Source: Bacillota bacterium
GTDB taxonomy: Bacteria > Bacillota > Clostridia > Acetivibrionales > DSM-1351
Direction of reading: 5' to 3'
Length of the DNA stretch: 64,000 nt
Assembly (NCBI GenBank): GCA_023390335.1
Contig: JAEWCZ010000066.1
Span: 62,001-126,000, forward strand
Made by a program: the position numbers and the translations under genes. The notes beneath the pieces were generated by a model, which had not been told where the DNA came from, did no database searches, and saw only the letters and a program-made list of their open reading frames with translations. Shown here piece after piece: positions 42,047 to 51,452 of the stretch (the stretch's first letter is position 1; each line of letters starts with the position of its first letter).

Positions 42047-42510
42047 AGGAGTTAATTGTACTTGGAATAGGTAACAGATTAATGTCGGATGACGGAATTG
42101 GTATACATATAGTAGAAGAATTGCAAAAAACAAATACAAACACAAATATTCAGTATGTCGCTGGAGAAACTGATGTTTATTTTTGTTTGAATCAAATAGA
42201 GAATGCCTTAATGACTATTATAGTTGATGCTGCTTATTTAAACAAAGAGCCCGGAAGTATCAGTATACTATCCCTTGATAAAGTCTCTGAAAATCCGGTT
42301 TATCCAGTTTCCGTTCACGATATGCATTTCCTTGATTGGGTTAAAAAATCCGGACAAAACATAAAAGGTTTACTAATAGGTATTGAACCTTATGAAATTG
42401 ATTTTGGCACCAGCTTGTCGTCAATTCTAAAGTCAAAATTTACAGGAATAATTTCAAATGTAAATTATATAATTGAAGATTTTATGAAAAATAAAAATAG
42501 CTTCCTATGA
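42043..42510 (+). CDS. Hydrogenase maturation endopeptidase (HycI/HyaD-like)
   Basis: This 155-residue protein begins ELIVLGIGNRLMSDDGIGIH, the nickel-sensing start of HycI/HyaD proteases. It has the second acidic site in DAAYLNKEPGSI and the His in VSVHDMHFLDW. It cleaves the large-subunit tail after nickel insertion. It overlaps the large-subunit stop by four bases and ends the operon. Confidence 0.92.
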   Translation: MKELIVLGIGNRLMSDDGIGIHIVEELQKTNTNTNIQYVAGETDVYFCLNQIENALMTIIVDAAYLNKEPGSISILSLDKVSENPVYPVSVHDMHFLDWVKKSGQNIKGLLIGIEPYEIDFGTSLSSILKSKFTGIISNVNYIIEDFMKNKNSFL

Positions 42511-42554
42511 TTAAACAATATATCAATAGGAAGCTTATTTTCATTTATTAATAT

Positions 42555-43151
42555 TCAGTATAATCGGCTGTGTTTTTCTTCTGCTGCCAGTGCATCTGCT
42601 TTAGTTTTTTGTACAGTTCCAAATGGATGCTGTGGTGGTGCATAAATTGAATATAATTTAAGAGGCCTGTTTCCTGTGTTAATCAGGTTATGCCACTTTC
42701 CGGCAGGGATAACAAAAGCATAGCCATCCCGTACATTAGCCTCGAAATCCGGACAGGTTTTGCTGCTGCCCATTTTAACAAGCCCTTGGCCTTCTTCAAT
42801 TCGAATAAACTGATCAAGATCAGGATGTATTTCCAAACCTATGTCATCACCTACGTTAATACTCATGAGAGTAACTTGTAAGTATTTTCCTGTCCATAAA
42901 GCCAATCGAAAATTATCATTTTCCTTGGTCGCTTTCTCAATGTCAATAGCAAAAGGTTCAGGGCCATAGTCCTTTAGCATTAAAGGATTACAAGGTTTGG
43001 ATTGTTCCATATAAGGAAGATATTGATTAGGAAACTGATTCCAAAAGTCCGGTACATTTTCAAAATAGGGAACTGGGTTCATGTTACCGGGATTATTCAT
43101 TTGATTATTATAGTTATATGGACACGGGTATGGTTTGGGCATATTATACAC
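42555..43151 (-). CDS. Cupin-domain protein with Pro/Asn/Tyr-rich N-terminus
   Basis: This 198-residue protein has a low-complexity start (MPKPYPCPYNYNNQMNNPGN), like clostridial spore-coat proteins. A cupin follows with EIHPDLDQFIRIEEGQGLVK and VIPAGKWHNLINTG, which carry the metal-binding His/Glu set. Start is GTG at 43151 or ATG nine bases later, with AAAGGA upstream. It may be a spore surface cupin or isomerase. Confidence 0.75.
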   Translation of the reverse strand: MYNMPKPYPCPYNYNNQMNNPGNMNPVPYFENVPDFWNQFPNQYLPYMEQSKPCNPLMLKDYGPEPFAIDIEKATKENDNFRLALWTGKYLQVTLMSINVGDDIGLEIHPDLDQFIRIEEGQGLVKMGSSKTCPDFEANVRDGYAFVIPAGKWHNLINTGNRPLKLYSIYAPPQHPFGTVQKTKADALAAEEKHSRLY

Positions 43152-43257
43152 TACAAATCATTCCTTTTAATAGTATTTATAATACTATCTTATGTCTTAT
43201 GTAAACAGGGTGTGCTTCAATAAAACTGGAATGACCCAAGTGTGCAGGCAATTATTA

Positions 43258-44625
43258 TTAAACACTAAGAATTGCTTTTTCTTTTAGTAGTATATCTCTG
43301 ACTTCTGCACTGTTAACCGAAGAAGGGAGAATATTATTTTTAGTTGAAAGAGAAGCGCATACTCCGGCAGCTTGTCCGATTGCCATACAGGTAGTCATAA
43401 CGCGAGCACTTGCCAATGACGGTGCATCCATAGAAATACATCTTCCGCTAAGCATCAGATTATTAACGTCACTACTGATAAGACAGCCCATAGGAATACC
43501 ATAAGGTCCTTCAAGGTCAATAAGATCAGTAGAACTATTTAAACCGTTATGAATGTCTACTTTGTAAGAGCCCAGAGCAATGCTGTCTTCAGGAATGGCT
43601 CCGTTGGTCACGTTGTCTATGGTCAGTCTCTTAATTCCGGAGAAACGACGTGTTTCACGAATGCCTATGGAACTGTTAATGTAGGAAACATATGTGTTCT
43701 CAAAGCCGGGTATATACTTTTTAAGAAACTCTGTTATTTTTACAATTTGCTGCATACCTTCTTCGCCGCCACGAGTTAAATCCTTGAGATCGGTTCCGTC
43801 AAAGTTTAGAATACGTGTAGCGTTAATACAAATCTGGCCCGGGTGTGGTGTCTTAATATATATAAGAGTGTCTCTTTTAAAAGGATTTAAATTCTGTTCA
43901 CTCATACGTGTCAATGTATTGCGCAGACCGAGGAATACATAACCAGGGTGACTTCTAAAGAACGGTACGTCGTATCCGTTGGAAACGTTCATACTTTCTG
44001 CCGGAATCAAATCCTCAGGGTGATCTTCAAGGAAACTCCAGAACTTTTCTTCATTAAAGTTGCTAAGAGTGAAAAGCAGGGAAGGGGGTTGTAAAATACC
44101 TGTGTCCTGTTGACCCTTTTCATATGTAGCACCTGAAAGATATGCAACATCGCCGTCGCCTGTAGCGTCTATAAAAACTGAAGCTTCAATATCATAGCGT
44201 GTGCCTTTACCCATGAGATAAACCCTGTCGATTCGTCCGTTTTTAACATTAACATCAATAACCTCACAGTGTAGTAAAACCTCAATTCCCGCTTCTTTGC
44301 ACATCTCGAAGGCGAGGACTTTCATCATTTCTGAGTCGATGATTGTAACTGAATTATGCAAAGGACAACGGTTGTGTCCAAGACATGCATCACGAAGTGT
44401 TAATTTATCTACGATTTCTTGTGCTATACCGCCTGTTACCTGATTTCCATTTTTATCAAGGAAACCGAGTAAAGGAAGTCCGGAAGACATGTTGCCTCCA
44501 AGATACTCGTTGCGTTCCGCAAGAAATACCTTAGCACCGTTTCTTGCAGCTGCTAATGCTGCAGCAATACCGGCAGGTCCACCTCCGATAACCGCAACAT
44601 CACATTGTAACTGTTGAATATTCAT
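43258..44625 (-). CDS. FAD-dependent oxidoreductase (FAD_oxidored type)
   Basis: This 455-residue protein begins CDVAVIGGGPAGIAAALAAA with AERNEYLGGNMSSGL, and has FIDATGDGDVAYLSGA near residue 150. The ending GQAAGVCASLS fits the FAD_oxidored family found in sugar and polyol loci. It lies 66 bases downstream of the LacI-type repressor on the same strand. It has an AGAGGAG site. Substrate unknown; probably the sugar handled by the rightward genes. Confidence 0.83.
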   Translation of the reverse strand: MNIQQLQCDVAVIGGGPAGIAAALAAARNGAKVFLAERNEYLGGNMSSGLPLLGFLDKNGNQVTGGIAQEIVDKLTLRDACLGHNRCPLHNSVTIIDSEMMKVLAFEMCKEAGIEVLLHCEVIDVNVKNGRIDRVYLMGKGTRYDIEASVFIDATGDGDVAYLSGATYEKGQQDTGILQPPSLLFTLSNFNEEKFWSFLEDHPEDLIPAESMNVSNGYDVPFFRSHPGYVFLGLRNTLTRMSEQNLNPFKRDTLIYIKTPHPGQICINATRILNFDGTDLKDLTRGGEEGMQQIVKITEFLKKYIPGFENTYVSYINSSIGIRETRRFSGIKRLTIDNVTNGAIPEDSIALGSYKVDIHNGLNSSTDLIDLEGPYGIPMGCLISSDVNNLMLSGRCISMDAPSLASARVMTTCMAIGQAAGVCASLSTKNNILPSSVNSAEVRDILLKEKAILSV

Positions 44626-44691
44626 AAAAAATCTCCTCTCTTGTTCTGAACTAATTATTATTATTTTTATAGCGTATGTTGTAAGTAAAAT

Positions 44692-45720
44692 TTAACGTTC
44701 TATTACAGAGGAACCATGGGATAGAGTTGGTGGAATTCCCAACCAAACGGTATTTGAGCGGGGCTTTTCTATTCTCTTCAAGAGTGCACGACAAGCTTCT
44801 TCACCCATTTTCTCCTTATGAGCATCAATAACAGTCAAGTTGACAGGTGAATATTCAGACAGAATAGAACTTTCATACCCAATAATAGATAAGTCCTCCG
44901 GAATATTAACCTTTTGCTCAAACAAAAACCTCATGGCGCCTGAAGTAATACCATCGCTTGCGCCAAAAATAGCATCCGGACGAAACCCGGATTCCCAAAT
45001 TTCTTTTAATGACTTATAACCGTCCAAACCGGCGTAACCTGAATTAACTACATATAATCCCTTTGGATCTTCACCGTATTCGGAATAGGCCCGTTGTATA
45101 CCTGAAAGCTTTTTTTGAGAATTGCTACTGTTAACAGGACCGTTTAGAAACAGGATTCTCTTATGGCGTTTTTCCAGAAACTCCTTACCGGCAAGATAAC
45201 CAACCTGTTCCATTTCAGAAAAGATGGAATCCGTTCCGTTATATTGTAGACCAATAATTACAGTCGGAAGATTTATTTGCCTTAAATGTTCAATAAGGTC
45301 AGGCGTAAACAAACCTCCTATGAGAAACACTCCGTCAATTCTGCGGTTCATAATCAATGACGGTAGTGCATCGGGATTGCTGACAGATGAAAACCTTTCT
45401 GTAAGCAATGCATAATCCGTGTTTTTGAGGCCGGTATATATTCCATTGCTGGTGTCATATAAAAGTGTTTCCGCCACAGAATCAAAAGCATAAGCCTTTT
45501 TAAAATGATTAGATGTTAAAAAAACTATACCCAGAGTATGTGTGCGACTGGTGGTCAGTTCACGTGCAGCTAGGTTTGGCGTATAATTCAGCTTCTTTAT
45601 TGCCTCACGAACCTTATATTGTGTTTCAAGCTTAACGGCCTTTGAATTATTGAGGACAAGCGAAACAGTGCTTTTGGAAACATTAGCTTCCCGTGCAACG
45701 TCAAGAATTGTAACCTTCAT
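44692..45720 (-). CDS. LacI/GalR-family repressor of the sugar locus
   Basis: This 342-residue protein has a LacI-type DNA-binding domain (VTILDVAREANVSKSTVSLV, NYTPNLAARELT) and a sugar-sensing domain with FGASDGITSGAMRFL. It lies between the leftward FAD enzyme and the rightward ABC importer. Dyads TGGAACGTTCCA in the 540-bp gap, and a half-site at its own promoter, point to control of both arms and of itself. Confidence 0.9.
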   Translation of the reverse strand: MKVTILDVAREANVSKSTVSLVLNNSKAVKLETQYKVREAIKKLNYTPNLAARELTTSRTHTLGIVFLTSNHFKKAYAFDSVAETLLYDTSNGIYTGLKNTDYALLTERFSSVSNPDALPSLIMNRRIDGVFLIGGLFTPDLIEHLRQINLPTVIIGLQYNGTDSIFSEMEQVGYLAGKEFLEKRHKRILFLNGPVNSSNSQKKLSGIQRAYSEYGEDPKGLYVVNSGYAGLDGYKSLKEIWESGFRPDAIFGASDGITSGAMRFLFEQKVNIPEDLSIIGYESSILSEYSPVNLTVIDAHKEKMGEEACRALLKRIEKPRSNTVWLGIPPTLSHGSSVIER

Positions 45721-45798
45721 TCAAATCCCTCCTTATATATGAAAGTCTGTTCTCGGAAACTCCGAGGGCTTTATTTATCAATATAAAACAATATTAAA

Positions 45799-45841
45799 CC
45801 GTTCCAAAACAAATTATATAACCTACAGTAAATAATGTCAA
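45799..45841 (-). promoter_or_regulatory. Promoter of the LacI-type gene with operator half-site
   Basis: On the minus strand TTGACA (45841-45836), 17 bp and TATAAT (45818-45813) are consensus. TTGGAACGG (45807-45799) follows at the expected start site, matching one arm of the TGGAACGTTCCA dyad. Confidence 0.75.
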
Positions 45842-45936
45842 TATTGTTGATGCAATAATAGAATATGTCAATAATTATTATTGTTACAATTCGACAAAAA
45901 ATAAAAAAATCTTTCAAAAAATTTATGCTAAATGTA

Positions 45937-45993
45937 TTGACTTCAATTATGATATGAACTAATATATAGACATCAGATTCATGGAACGTTCCA
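45937..45993 (+). promoter_or_regulatory. Promoter and operator of the sugar-importer operon
   Basis: TTGACT (45937-45942), 17 bp and TAATAT (45960-45965) are followed by the perfect 12-bp palindrome TGGAACGTTCCA (45982-45993) in the early transcribed region. A LacI-type protein bound here would block transcription. Confidence 0.7.
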
Positions 45994-46012
45994 AAAAGTG
46001 TTAATCCGAATT

Positions 46013-46024
46013 TAGAACGTTCCA
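46013..46024. promoter_or_regulatory. Second LacI-type operator
   Basis: TAGAACGTTCCA differs from the 45982 palindrome at one position. The centres are 31 bp apart, about three helical turns, which favours cooperative binding. Confidence 0.65.
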
Positions 46025-46146
46025 AATGGCAAAGTTTTACATAGGCATATACAATTTATTCAATAAAATCAGCTGATTTATAAAAAAATTATACATTATG
46101 CATAGTAATTTGAAGGAAAGAAAGAAAATGTATTTTAGAATTAAAT

Positions 46147-46160
46147 TTGGAATGTTCCAA
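46147..46160. promoter_or_regulatory. Third LacI-type operator
   Basis: TTGGAATGTTCCAA is a near-palindrome of the same family, 100 bp before the importer start. With the upstream sites it could allow DNA looping. Confidence 0.6.
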
Positions 46161-46259
46161 ATTTTACATTTATTCGATATCATTGTCTGTTGTTTTGGGA
46201 ATATCTGAACACAGCTGATGTTATATAGAAGAATTTTACAACATGGGAGGTGTTTATTT

Positions 46260-47204
46260 ATGTCCACTTCTAAAGTCCTTAAAGAAAGGGGACAAATAGC
46301 GGGCAAAAAAACGCTGGGTAGAAGAATAGTCGAGTTTCAGAAACCTTATTTATTTGTATTACCAATTCTTATTTTTGCGGTAGCGTTCTCCTATTATCCA
46401 TTTATTCGAACGCTGTTATATAGCTTGTCTGCTGTAAACAAACAGGGTGAGATTGTTAGATTTGTCGGCTTAAAAAACTATTTGAGTATTTTCAGTCGTG
46501 AGGAGTTTATGAATGCTATTGGGGTAACCCTTGAATTTACCTTAATTTATGTACCTCTAGCAGTTATTTTACCATTTACTCTTGCATTGATTGCCAACAA
46601 AAGAAAGCTTTTTTCAAATGTTTATCAAACCTTGTTTGCATTGCCTATGGCGGTATCAGTATCTGCCTCTTGTTATATTTTCCAGCAATTATTACACCGT
46701 AAAATAGGTTTGGTCAATTACTTCCTTGAAATTATCGGTGTAATGCAAAACAAAACCAACATAGATTGGCTTAACGATAAAGTATGGGCATTGCCTTCTT
46801 TATCTGTAATTATGGTATGGATTCATATCGGATTCAATTTTATGCTCTTGTTGGCTGCGGTACGTAATGTGCCTGATGAATTGATTGAATCAGCCAATCT
46901 TGAAGGTTGCGGCTACTGGAGAAAGATTTTCAAGATTGTAATACCTATTACATCACCAACTATATTCTTTGTTTTTTGTACACAAATGGTTGCGGGTATA
47001 ATGATGAATGCACCAACCATGATTCTTACAAAGGGTGGACCGGTCAATTCTACATCCACAATGATTTACTATGTATATACTACCGGTTTCAGAAGCGGCA
47101 ATTACGCACTTGGTTCTACAGCCAGTATTGTAACTTTCCTGCTTGCATTTATATTCCTGATGTTCAACTTCATGTATGAAAAGAAAGGAGTGGTATACGA
47201 TTGA
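46260..47204 (+). CDS. ABC sugar transporter permease (MalF-like)
   Basis: The start at 46260 follows GGGAGGTG. This 314-residue protein has six helices and the EAA loop ESANLEGCGYWRKIFKIVIP that contacts the ATPase. It is the first gene of the importer. No ATPase gene follows; CUT1 importers often share an MsmK-type ATPase encoded elsewhere. The next gene overlaps it by four bases. Confidence 0.9.
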   Translation: MSTSKVLKERGQIAGKKTLGRRIVEFQKPYLFVLPILIFAVAFSYYPFIRTLLYSLSAVNKQGEIVRFVGLKNYLSIFSREEFMNAIGVTLEFTLIYVPLAVILPFTLALIANKRKLFSNVYQTLFALPMAVSVSASCYIFQQLLHRKIGLVNYFLEIIGVMQNKTNIDWLNDKVWALPSLSVIMVWIHIGFNFMLLLAAVRNVPDELIESANLEGCGYWRKIFKIVIPITSPTIFFVFCTQMVAGIMMNAPTMILTKGGPVNSTSTMIYYVYTTGFRSGNYALGSTASIVTFLLAFIFLMFNFMYEKKGVVYD

Positions 47205-48037
47205 TTCCAAATAAAATTATAAAGGCTAAAAGTATTGTTGAATCGGTTCTCTCTTTGGCGTTAGGTATACTGATTGCATTCCCTCTTTTTTATGCTTTTA
47301 TGTGCGGGTTTAAAGATGACGCTACATTTGATAGCTTTCCACCAACAATATTTCCAAAAGATTTTACTTATCTTGATAATTTTAAACACGTTTTGTTTGA
47401 CTCCCTGGTACCGCGGTTTATGCTGAATTCTCTCTTAATAGCAGTAGCGGTTACACTGGTAAGATTGTTGCTTTCAATGTTTGCGGCATATTCCTTTGCA
47501 TTCTTTAATTTCAAAGGCAAAAATGTTTTGTTTTTCATAATAATAGGTACAATGATGATACCAACGGAAGCAGTCTTAATCCCCAACTACATTACTATAA
47601 GCAAACTGGGTCTGCTTAACTCGTATGTAGGTATCATGGCAGTCTATTTTGTATCAGCGATTCAAGTGTTTATGTTCCGGCAAAGTTTCAAGACAATTTC
47701 CAGCTCCCTTCGTGAAGCGGCATTTCTTGACGGTTGCGGAGACCTGCAATTCTTCTTCCAGATATGTATTCCGGTTTCAAAAGCCATCATTACCGCTCTT
47801 TCGTTAAATTCCTTTGTTGCAATATGGAACACATACCTGTGGCCTCTGCTTGTTACCAACAGGCCTGAAATGAGAACGGTACAGGTTGGTATAACAATGC
47901 TGGCAGCAGATGATTCCGGCGTTAAGGCTCCGATTTTTGCAGCAATAGCAATTATATTGCTTCCTACTATAATTATCTTTGCATTCGGTCAAAGAAACAT
48001 TGTTCGCGGTATTGCCAGCGGTTCGGTAAAGGGTTAA
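47201..48037 (+). CDS. ABC sugar transporter permease (MalG-like)
   Basis: The start is TTG at 47201 with an AAAGGAG site inside the previous gene. This 278-residue protein has six helices and the EAA loop REAAFLDGCGDLQFFFQICI typical of CUT1 permeases. It pairs with the preceding permease to form the membrane channel. Confidence 0.9.
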   Translation: MIPNKIIKAKSIVESVLSLALGILIAFPLFYAFMCGFKDDATFDSFPPTIFPKDFTYLDNFKHVLFDSLVPRFMLNSLLIAVAVTLVRLLLSMFAAYSFAFFNFKGKNVLFFIIIGTMMIPTEAVLIPNYITISKLGLLNSYVGIMAVYFVSAIQVFMFRQSFKTISSSLREAAFLDGCGDLQFFFQICIPVSKAIITALSLNSFVAIWNTYLWPLLVTNRPEMRTVQVGITMLAADDSGVKAPIFAAIAIILLPTIIIFAFGQRNIVRGIASGSVKG

Positions 48038-48107
48038 ATTGTAACACATTTCTTATATATAGCTCTAAATAAGAAAATATTAATAATATTTAAAGGAGGA
48101 AAGGAAA

Positions 48108-49535
48108 ATGAAACTTAAAAGAATTTTAGCTTTGTTTGTAAGTGTAGTTATGTCTGCTTCCATATTTGTGGGTTGTGGGTCTTCGGAACCTACGGATAGC
48201 ACAAAGGCAGAATCTACAGCGACTAAGACAGCAACAGGAAGTATACTGCCTTCAGCTCCGGTCAAGGTTACTTTCTGGCACTCAATGAAAGGTAATATTG
48301 CGGATCAGCTAAAGAAAATGGTTGACGAGTACAATTCATCAGAAGGTACTAAAAAGGGAATCACTGTGGATCTGATATATCAGGGTGAATATGATGAAGC
48401 TTCAACAAAACTGTCTGCTATACTACAGGCTGACGCTGCAAACGAACTTCCTGACATTATGCAGATGAGTTCTAAGGGTATATTTGACGTAAAGGAAAGC
48501 AAGTATATCTATCCTATTCAGAAGTTTATTGATATGGATGCTAACGGACTTAATTTAAATGACCTTAATGCAAATGCACTACACTATGCAATGTACAACG
48601 ACAAGGTTCTTGGCTTGCCGTTCTCAAACTCATCAGTTATGTTGTACTATAACAAGGATATGTTTAAGGCTGCAGGGCTTGATCCAAATAAAGCACCTAC
48701 AACTTTGGAAGAACTGGCTACATATGTAAAAGCTCTGACTGTTAAGAGTGGAGATAAAATCAAAACTTTCGGTCTCGGTACAAAGACTCGTTTCTTCCTC
48801 CTGGGATCATGGATTCCAATGCAAGGCAGCGAAAAGTATATGTTTGATAACGCTGACGGCCGTAAGGGTACTCCTACCGCTCTTGCAATGACAAAAGACG
48901 GAACTCTTGACCACTTCCTGACAGAATGGGAAAAGGTGTTGGCTACAGGTGGTGTTGACTACGGTGTAGTTAGTCCGAATGAAGGATTCCAATCCGGTTT
49001 GTATGCAATGATGACTGCAAGTACTTCTTCAATGGCCTCAATTGTTACAAAGATTCAGAATACCGGAACATTTGATGTTGGTGTGGCTGAACTCCCTCGT
49101 GTTGATGCTAATAGTACAAAGGGTACAGGTATCGGCGGTTCTGCATTGTATGTTTTTGATGCGGGAAATGATAACAAACGTCTTGGTGCATGGGACTTCA
49201 TGAAATATCTTGCAACGCCAAAAGTGTCAGGGGACTGGTTTATGAACACAGGCTACTATGCCATGAATTCAAAAGCTTATGATCTACCTGAAGTAAAGAC
49301 ATTCATAGAAAAAAATCCTCTGTATAATATTATTCTGAAAATTGCCGACAACTCCAAGGAATATCCTAACTACTTAGAGCCATGGGTTCCTGCATTTACA
49401 GATATTGATACTACCGTTCAGAATGAAATTATAAAACTGAGTGAAGGTTCTCAGGATAGAGCAGCTACCATTTCAAATATTGATAAAAAAGTGAATATAA
49501 CATTACAAGACTATTTGGATGCAAACGGAAAATAA
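48108..49535 (+). CDS. Extracellular sugar-binding lipoprotein (family 1 solute-binding protein)
   Basis: This 475-residue protein has a lipoprotein signal with the lipobox IFVGCGSS at residues 19-26. A Ser/Thr-rich linker and a family 1 solute-binding domain follow (KVTFWHSMKGNIADQLKKMV). It captures the substrate for the two permeases. A strong AAAGGAGG site and a stable hairpin after the stop suggest it is made in excess over the permeases. Confidence 0.92.
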   Translation: MKLKRILALFVSVVMSASIFVGCGSSEPTDSTKAESTATKTATGSILPSAPVKVTFWHSMKGNIADQLKKMVDEYNSSEGTKKGITVDLIYQGEYDEASTKLSAILQADAANELPDIMQMSSKGIFDVKESKYIYPIQKFIDMDANGLNLNDLNANALHYAMYNDKVLGLPFSNSSVMLYYNKDMFKAAGLDPNKAPTTLEELATYVKALTVKSGDKIKTFGLGTKTRFFLLGSWIPMQGSEKYMFDNADGRKGTPTALAMTKDGTLDHFLTEWEKVLATGGVDYGVVSPNEGFQSGLYAMMTASTSSMASIVTKIQNTGTFDVGVAELPRVDANSTKGTGIGGSALYVFDAGNDNKRLGAWDFMKYLATPKVSGDWFMNTGYYAMNSKAYDLPEVKTFIEKNPLYNIILKIADNSKEYPNYLEPWVPAFTDIDTTVQNEIIKLSEGSQDRAATISNIDKKVNITLQDYLDANGK

Positions 49536-49543
49536 TCCACTAT

Positions 49544-49579
49544 AATATTTTTCTCTGCCTTAGGGCAGAGAAAAATATT
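49544..49579 (+). terminator. Stable intercistronic hairpin after the binding-protein gene
   Basis: AATATTTTTCTCTGCC (49544-49559) and GGCAGAGAAAAATATT (49564-49579) form a perfect 16-bp stem with a TTAG loop. Only a short T-rich run follows and the operon continues. It probably stabilises the upstream mRNA or gives partial termination. Confidence 0.65.
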
Positions 49580-49616
49580 TATTTAAACTGATTGTATGGG
49601 AAGGGAGAGATAAAAC

Positions 49617-50492
49617 ATGCGTGTTGCTACAATGACTTCATTATTTAGAGAATGCAGAGAAACAAAAGACTTTACAGGATACATTGAATCAATGCACCGC
49701 TGTAAAGAGGCTGGATTTACTGTTCTTGACTTTAACATGTGTGCTATGCTGAATCGTCACACAGAACTAAACGGCGATGACTGGATAAAGAATGCTGAAA
49801 ATATTCGTAATGAGGCAGAAAAGCTTGGCATTACATTTTCACAGTCACACCCGCCGTATCGTCCTTTTAAAGGTGCATATTTCAAAAGCACTGAAGAAAA
49901 AGAACGCTTTGATGAACTTACCCGTCGTGCGATACACGTCAGCAGTATTCTGGGGGTAAAATGGGCTGTAATGCACCCTGTAACAGAGACAGACAAGGCC
50001 GAATACAATTTAGAGGCAGACCTTGCGGCAAACCATGAGAATTTTGACAAGGTTGTAGAACAAGCTGCAAAAGAAAATGTAGGAATTGCTTTTGAAAACA
50101 TGTGTGACAGGGATAACAGACGTCGGTTCGGCACAACAGCAGAAGAACTGATAGCACTGGTTGACTCCTACAAAGGTGCGCCTGTGGGTGTTTGCTGGGA
50201 TACAGGACATGGACACCGTGTTTATACAAATCAGGTTCCTGCCTTAGAAAAGCTTGGCAGTCGTATAAAGGCCCTTCACATTAATGATAACTTCGGTCAG
50301 GATGACCTGCATCTTCTTCCTTTTCTCGGAACAATTCCATGGGAAAAAGTCATGAAAACACTTACTAAAATCGGGTACGAAGGCGATTTGGTATATGAAA
50401 TAAGAATAAACAATTATATGCCGGAAGGCTTAAAAATTCCAAGTGCACGTTTCAGCGTTGATGTAGGAAACTATCTACTTTCATTGTGCTGA
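49617..50492 (+). CDS. Sugar phosphate isomerase/epimerase TIM-barrel protein (copy 1)
   Basis: This 291-residue AP-endonuclease-2/xylose-isomerase-like barrel has FSQSHPPYRP, WAVMHPVTET, IAFENMCDRD, VCWDTGHGH and LHINDNFGQDD, which supply the metal-binding His/Glu/Asp residues. It begins with GGAAGGGAG. The next gene is a clear paralogue. Such enzymes interconvert ketoses or epimerise sugar derivatives; substrate unknown. Confidence 0.85.
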   Translation: MRVATMTSLFRECRETKDFTGYIESMHRCKEAGFTVLDFNMCAMLNRHTELNGDDWIKNAENIRNEAEKLGITFSQSHPPYRPFKGAYFKSTEEKERFDELTRRAIHVSSILGVKWAVMHPVTETDKAEYNLEADLAANHENFDKVVEQAAKENVGIAFENMCDRDNRRRFGTTAEELIALVDSYKGAPVGVCWDTGHGHRVYTNQVPALEKLGSRIKALHINDNFGQDDLHLLPFLGTIPWEKVMKTLTKIGYEGDLVYEIRINNYMPEGLKIPSARFSVDVGNYLLSLC

Positions 50493-50517
50493 TTACAAAT
50501 AGAAGGGGAGTAAAATC

Positions 50518-51405
50518 ATGCGTCTGGCAACTTCTACTAATCTTTTTTCAAAACGCAGGGACGGCGGACTGCATACACCGTATTTGGAATCAATACGCAG
50601 ATGCAGGGAGGCTGGTTTTACAACACTTGATTTCAGCTTTACCGAGTTCTTTTTCACAAGAACTGAATTAAGCGAAGATAACTGGCAAAGCTACGTCGAT
50701 AAAATTATTAATGAAAGTCAAAAACTAGGGATTGATTTTTCACAAGCACATTTACCTTACAATCCGGGCTACATGCCGGAATGGAAAAGTGATTTGGAGA
50801 AAGAAGATTACTATAAATTTGCACGCAGAAGCGTGTTAATCAGCAGTATGCTGGGGGTAAAGTGGTTGGTAGTTCATCCTTTTACACAATGTATTGAACA
50901 AGAATTCGACGATGAAGCAAGTGTCCGGTACAATCATGAATTTTATGATTCAATTATTGAGCTTGCATTGAAAAATAGAGTAAGCATAGCTTATGAAAAT
51001 ATGATTGAGTACCCTCAGAGAAGAAAGTTTTCTGCAAGAGCCGAAGAACTATGTATGCTGGTGGATTCCTACAAGGATTCCCGTATAGGCGTTTGCTGGG
51101 ATTTTGGACATGGAAACCGTCTGTATTATGATGAGTCCAATTCAATTAAAACACTTGGCAGTCGTATAGTTGCACTTCATGTAAATGATAATACGGGTAT
51201 CAGCGACTTGCATTTCTTGCCTTTTATGGGTACTGTAGGCTGGGAAAAAGCTCTTAGAGCATTAAAAGATACTAATTATACAGGCGACTTCACTTATGAA
51301 GTTTACGGTTTTACAAAAAACATGCCTGAAAGTATGAAAGATATTGCAGCCAAATATGCATACGATGTTGGTCAGTACTGCGTATCTCTTTACAATAGCT
51401 TATGA
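50518..51405 (+). CDS. Sugar phosphate isomerase/epimerase TIM-barrel protein (copy 2)
   Basis: This 295-residue paralogue of the preceding protein keeps the same metal-site strings (FSQAHLPYNP, WLVVHPFTQC, IAYENMIEYP, VCWDFGHGN, LHVNDNTGISD). The two genes are 25 bases apart and clearly arose by tandem duplication. They differ around the substrate loops, so they may act on epimers or successive intermediates. Confidence 0.85.
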   Translation: MRLATSTNLFSKRRDGGLHTPYLESIRRCREAGFTTLDFSFTEFFFTRTELSEDNWQSYVDKIINESQKLGIDFSQAHLPYNPGYMPEWKSDLEKEDYYKFARRSVLISSMLGVKWLVVHPFTQCIEQEFDDEASVRYNHEFYDSIIELALKNRVSIAYENMIEYPQRRKFSARAEELCMLVDSYKDSRIGVCWDFGHGNRLYYDESNSIKTLGSRIVALHVNDNTGISDLHFLPFMGTVGWEKALRALKDTNYTGDFTYEVYGFTKNMPESMKDIAAKYAYDVGQYCVSLYNSL

Positions 51406-51452
51406 GAATTCACATTTAAAATATATATTATTGATTAAGAAAGGAAGATATT

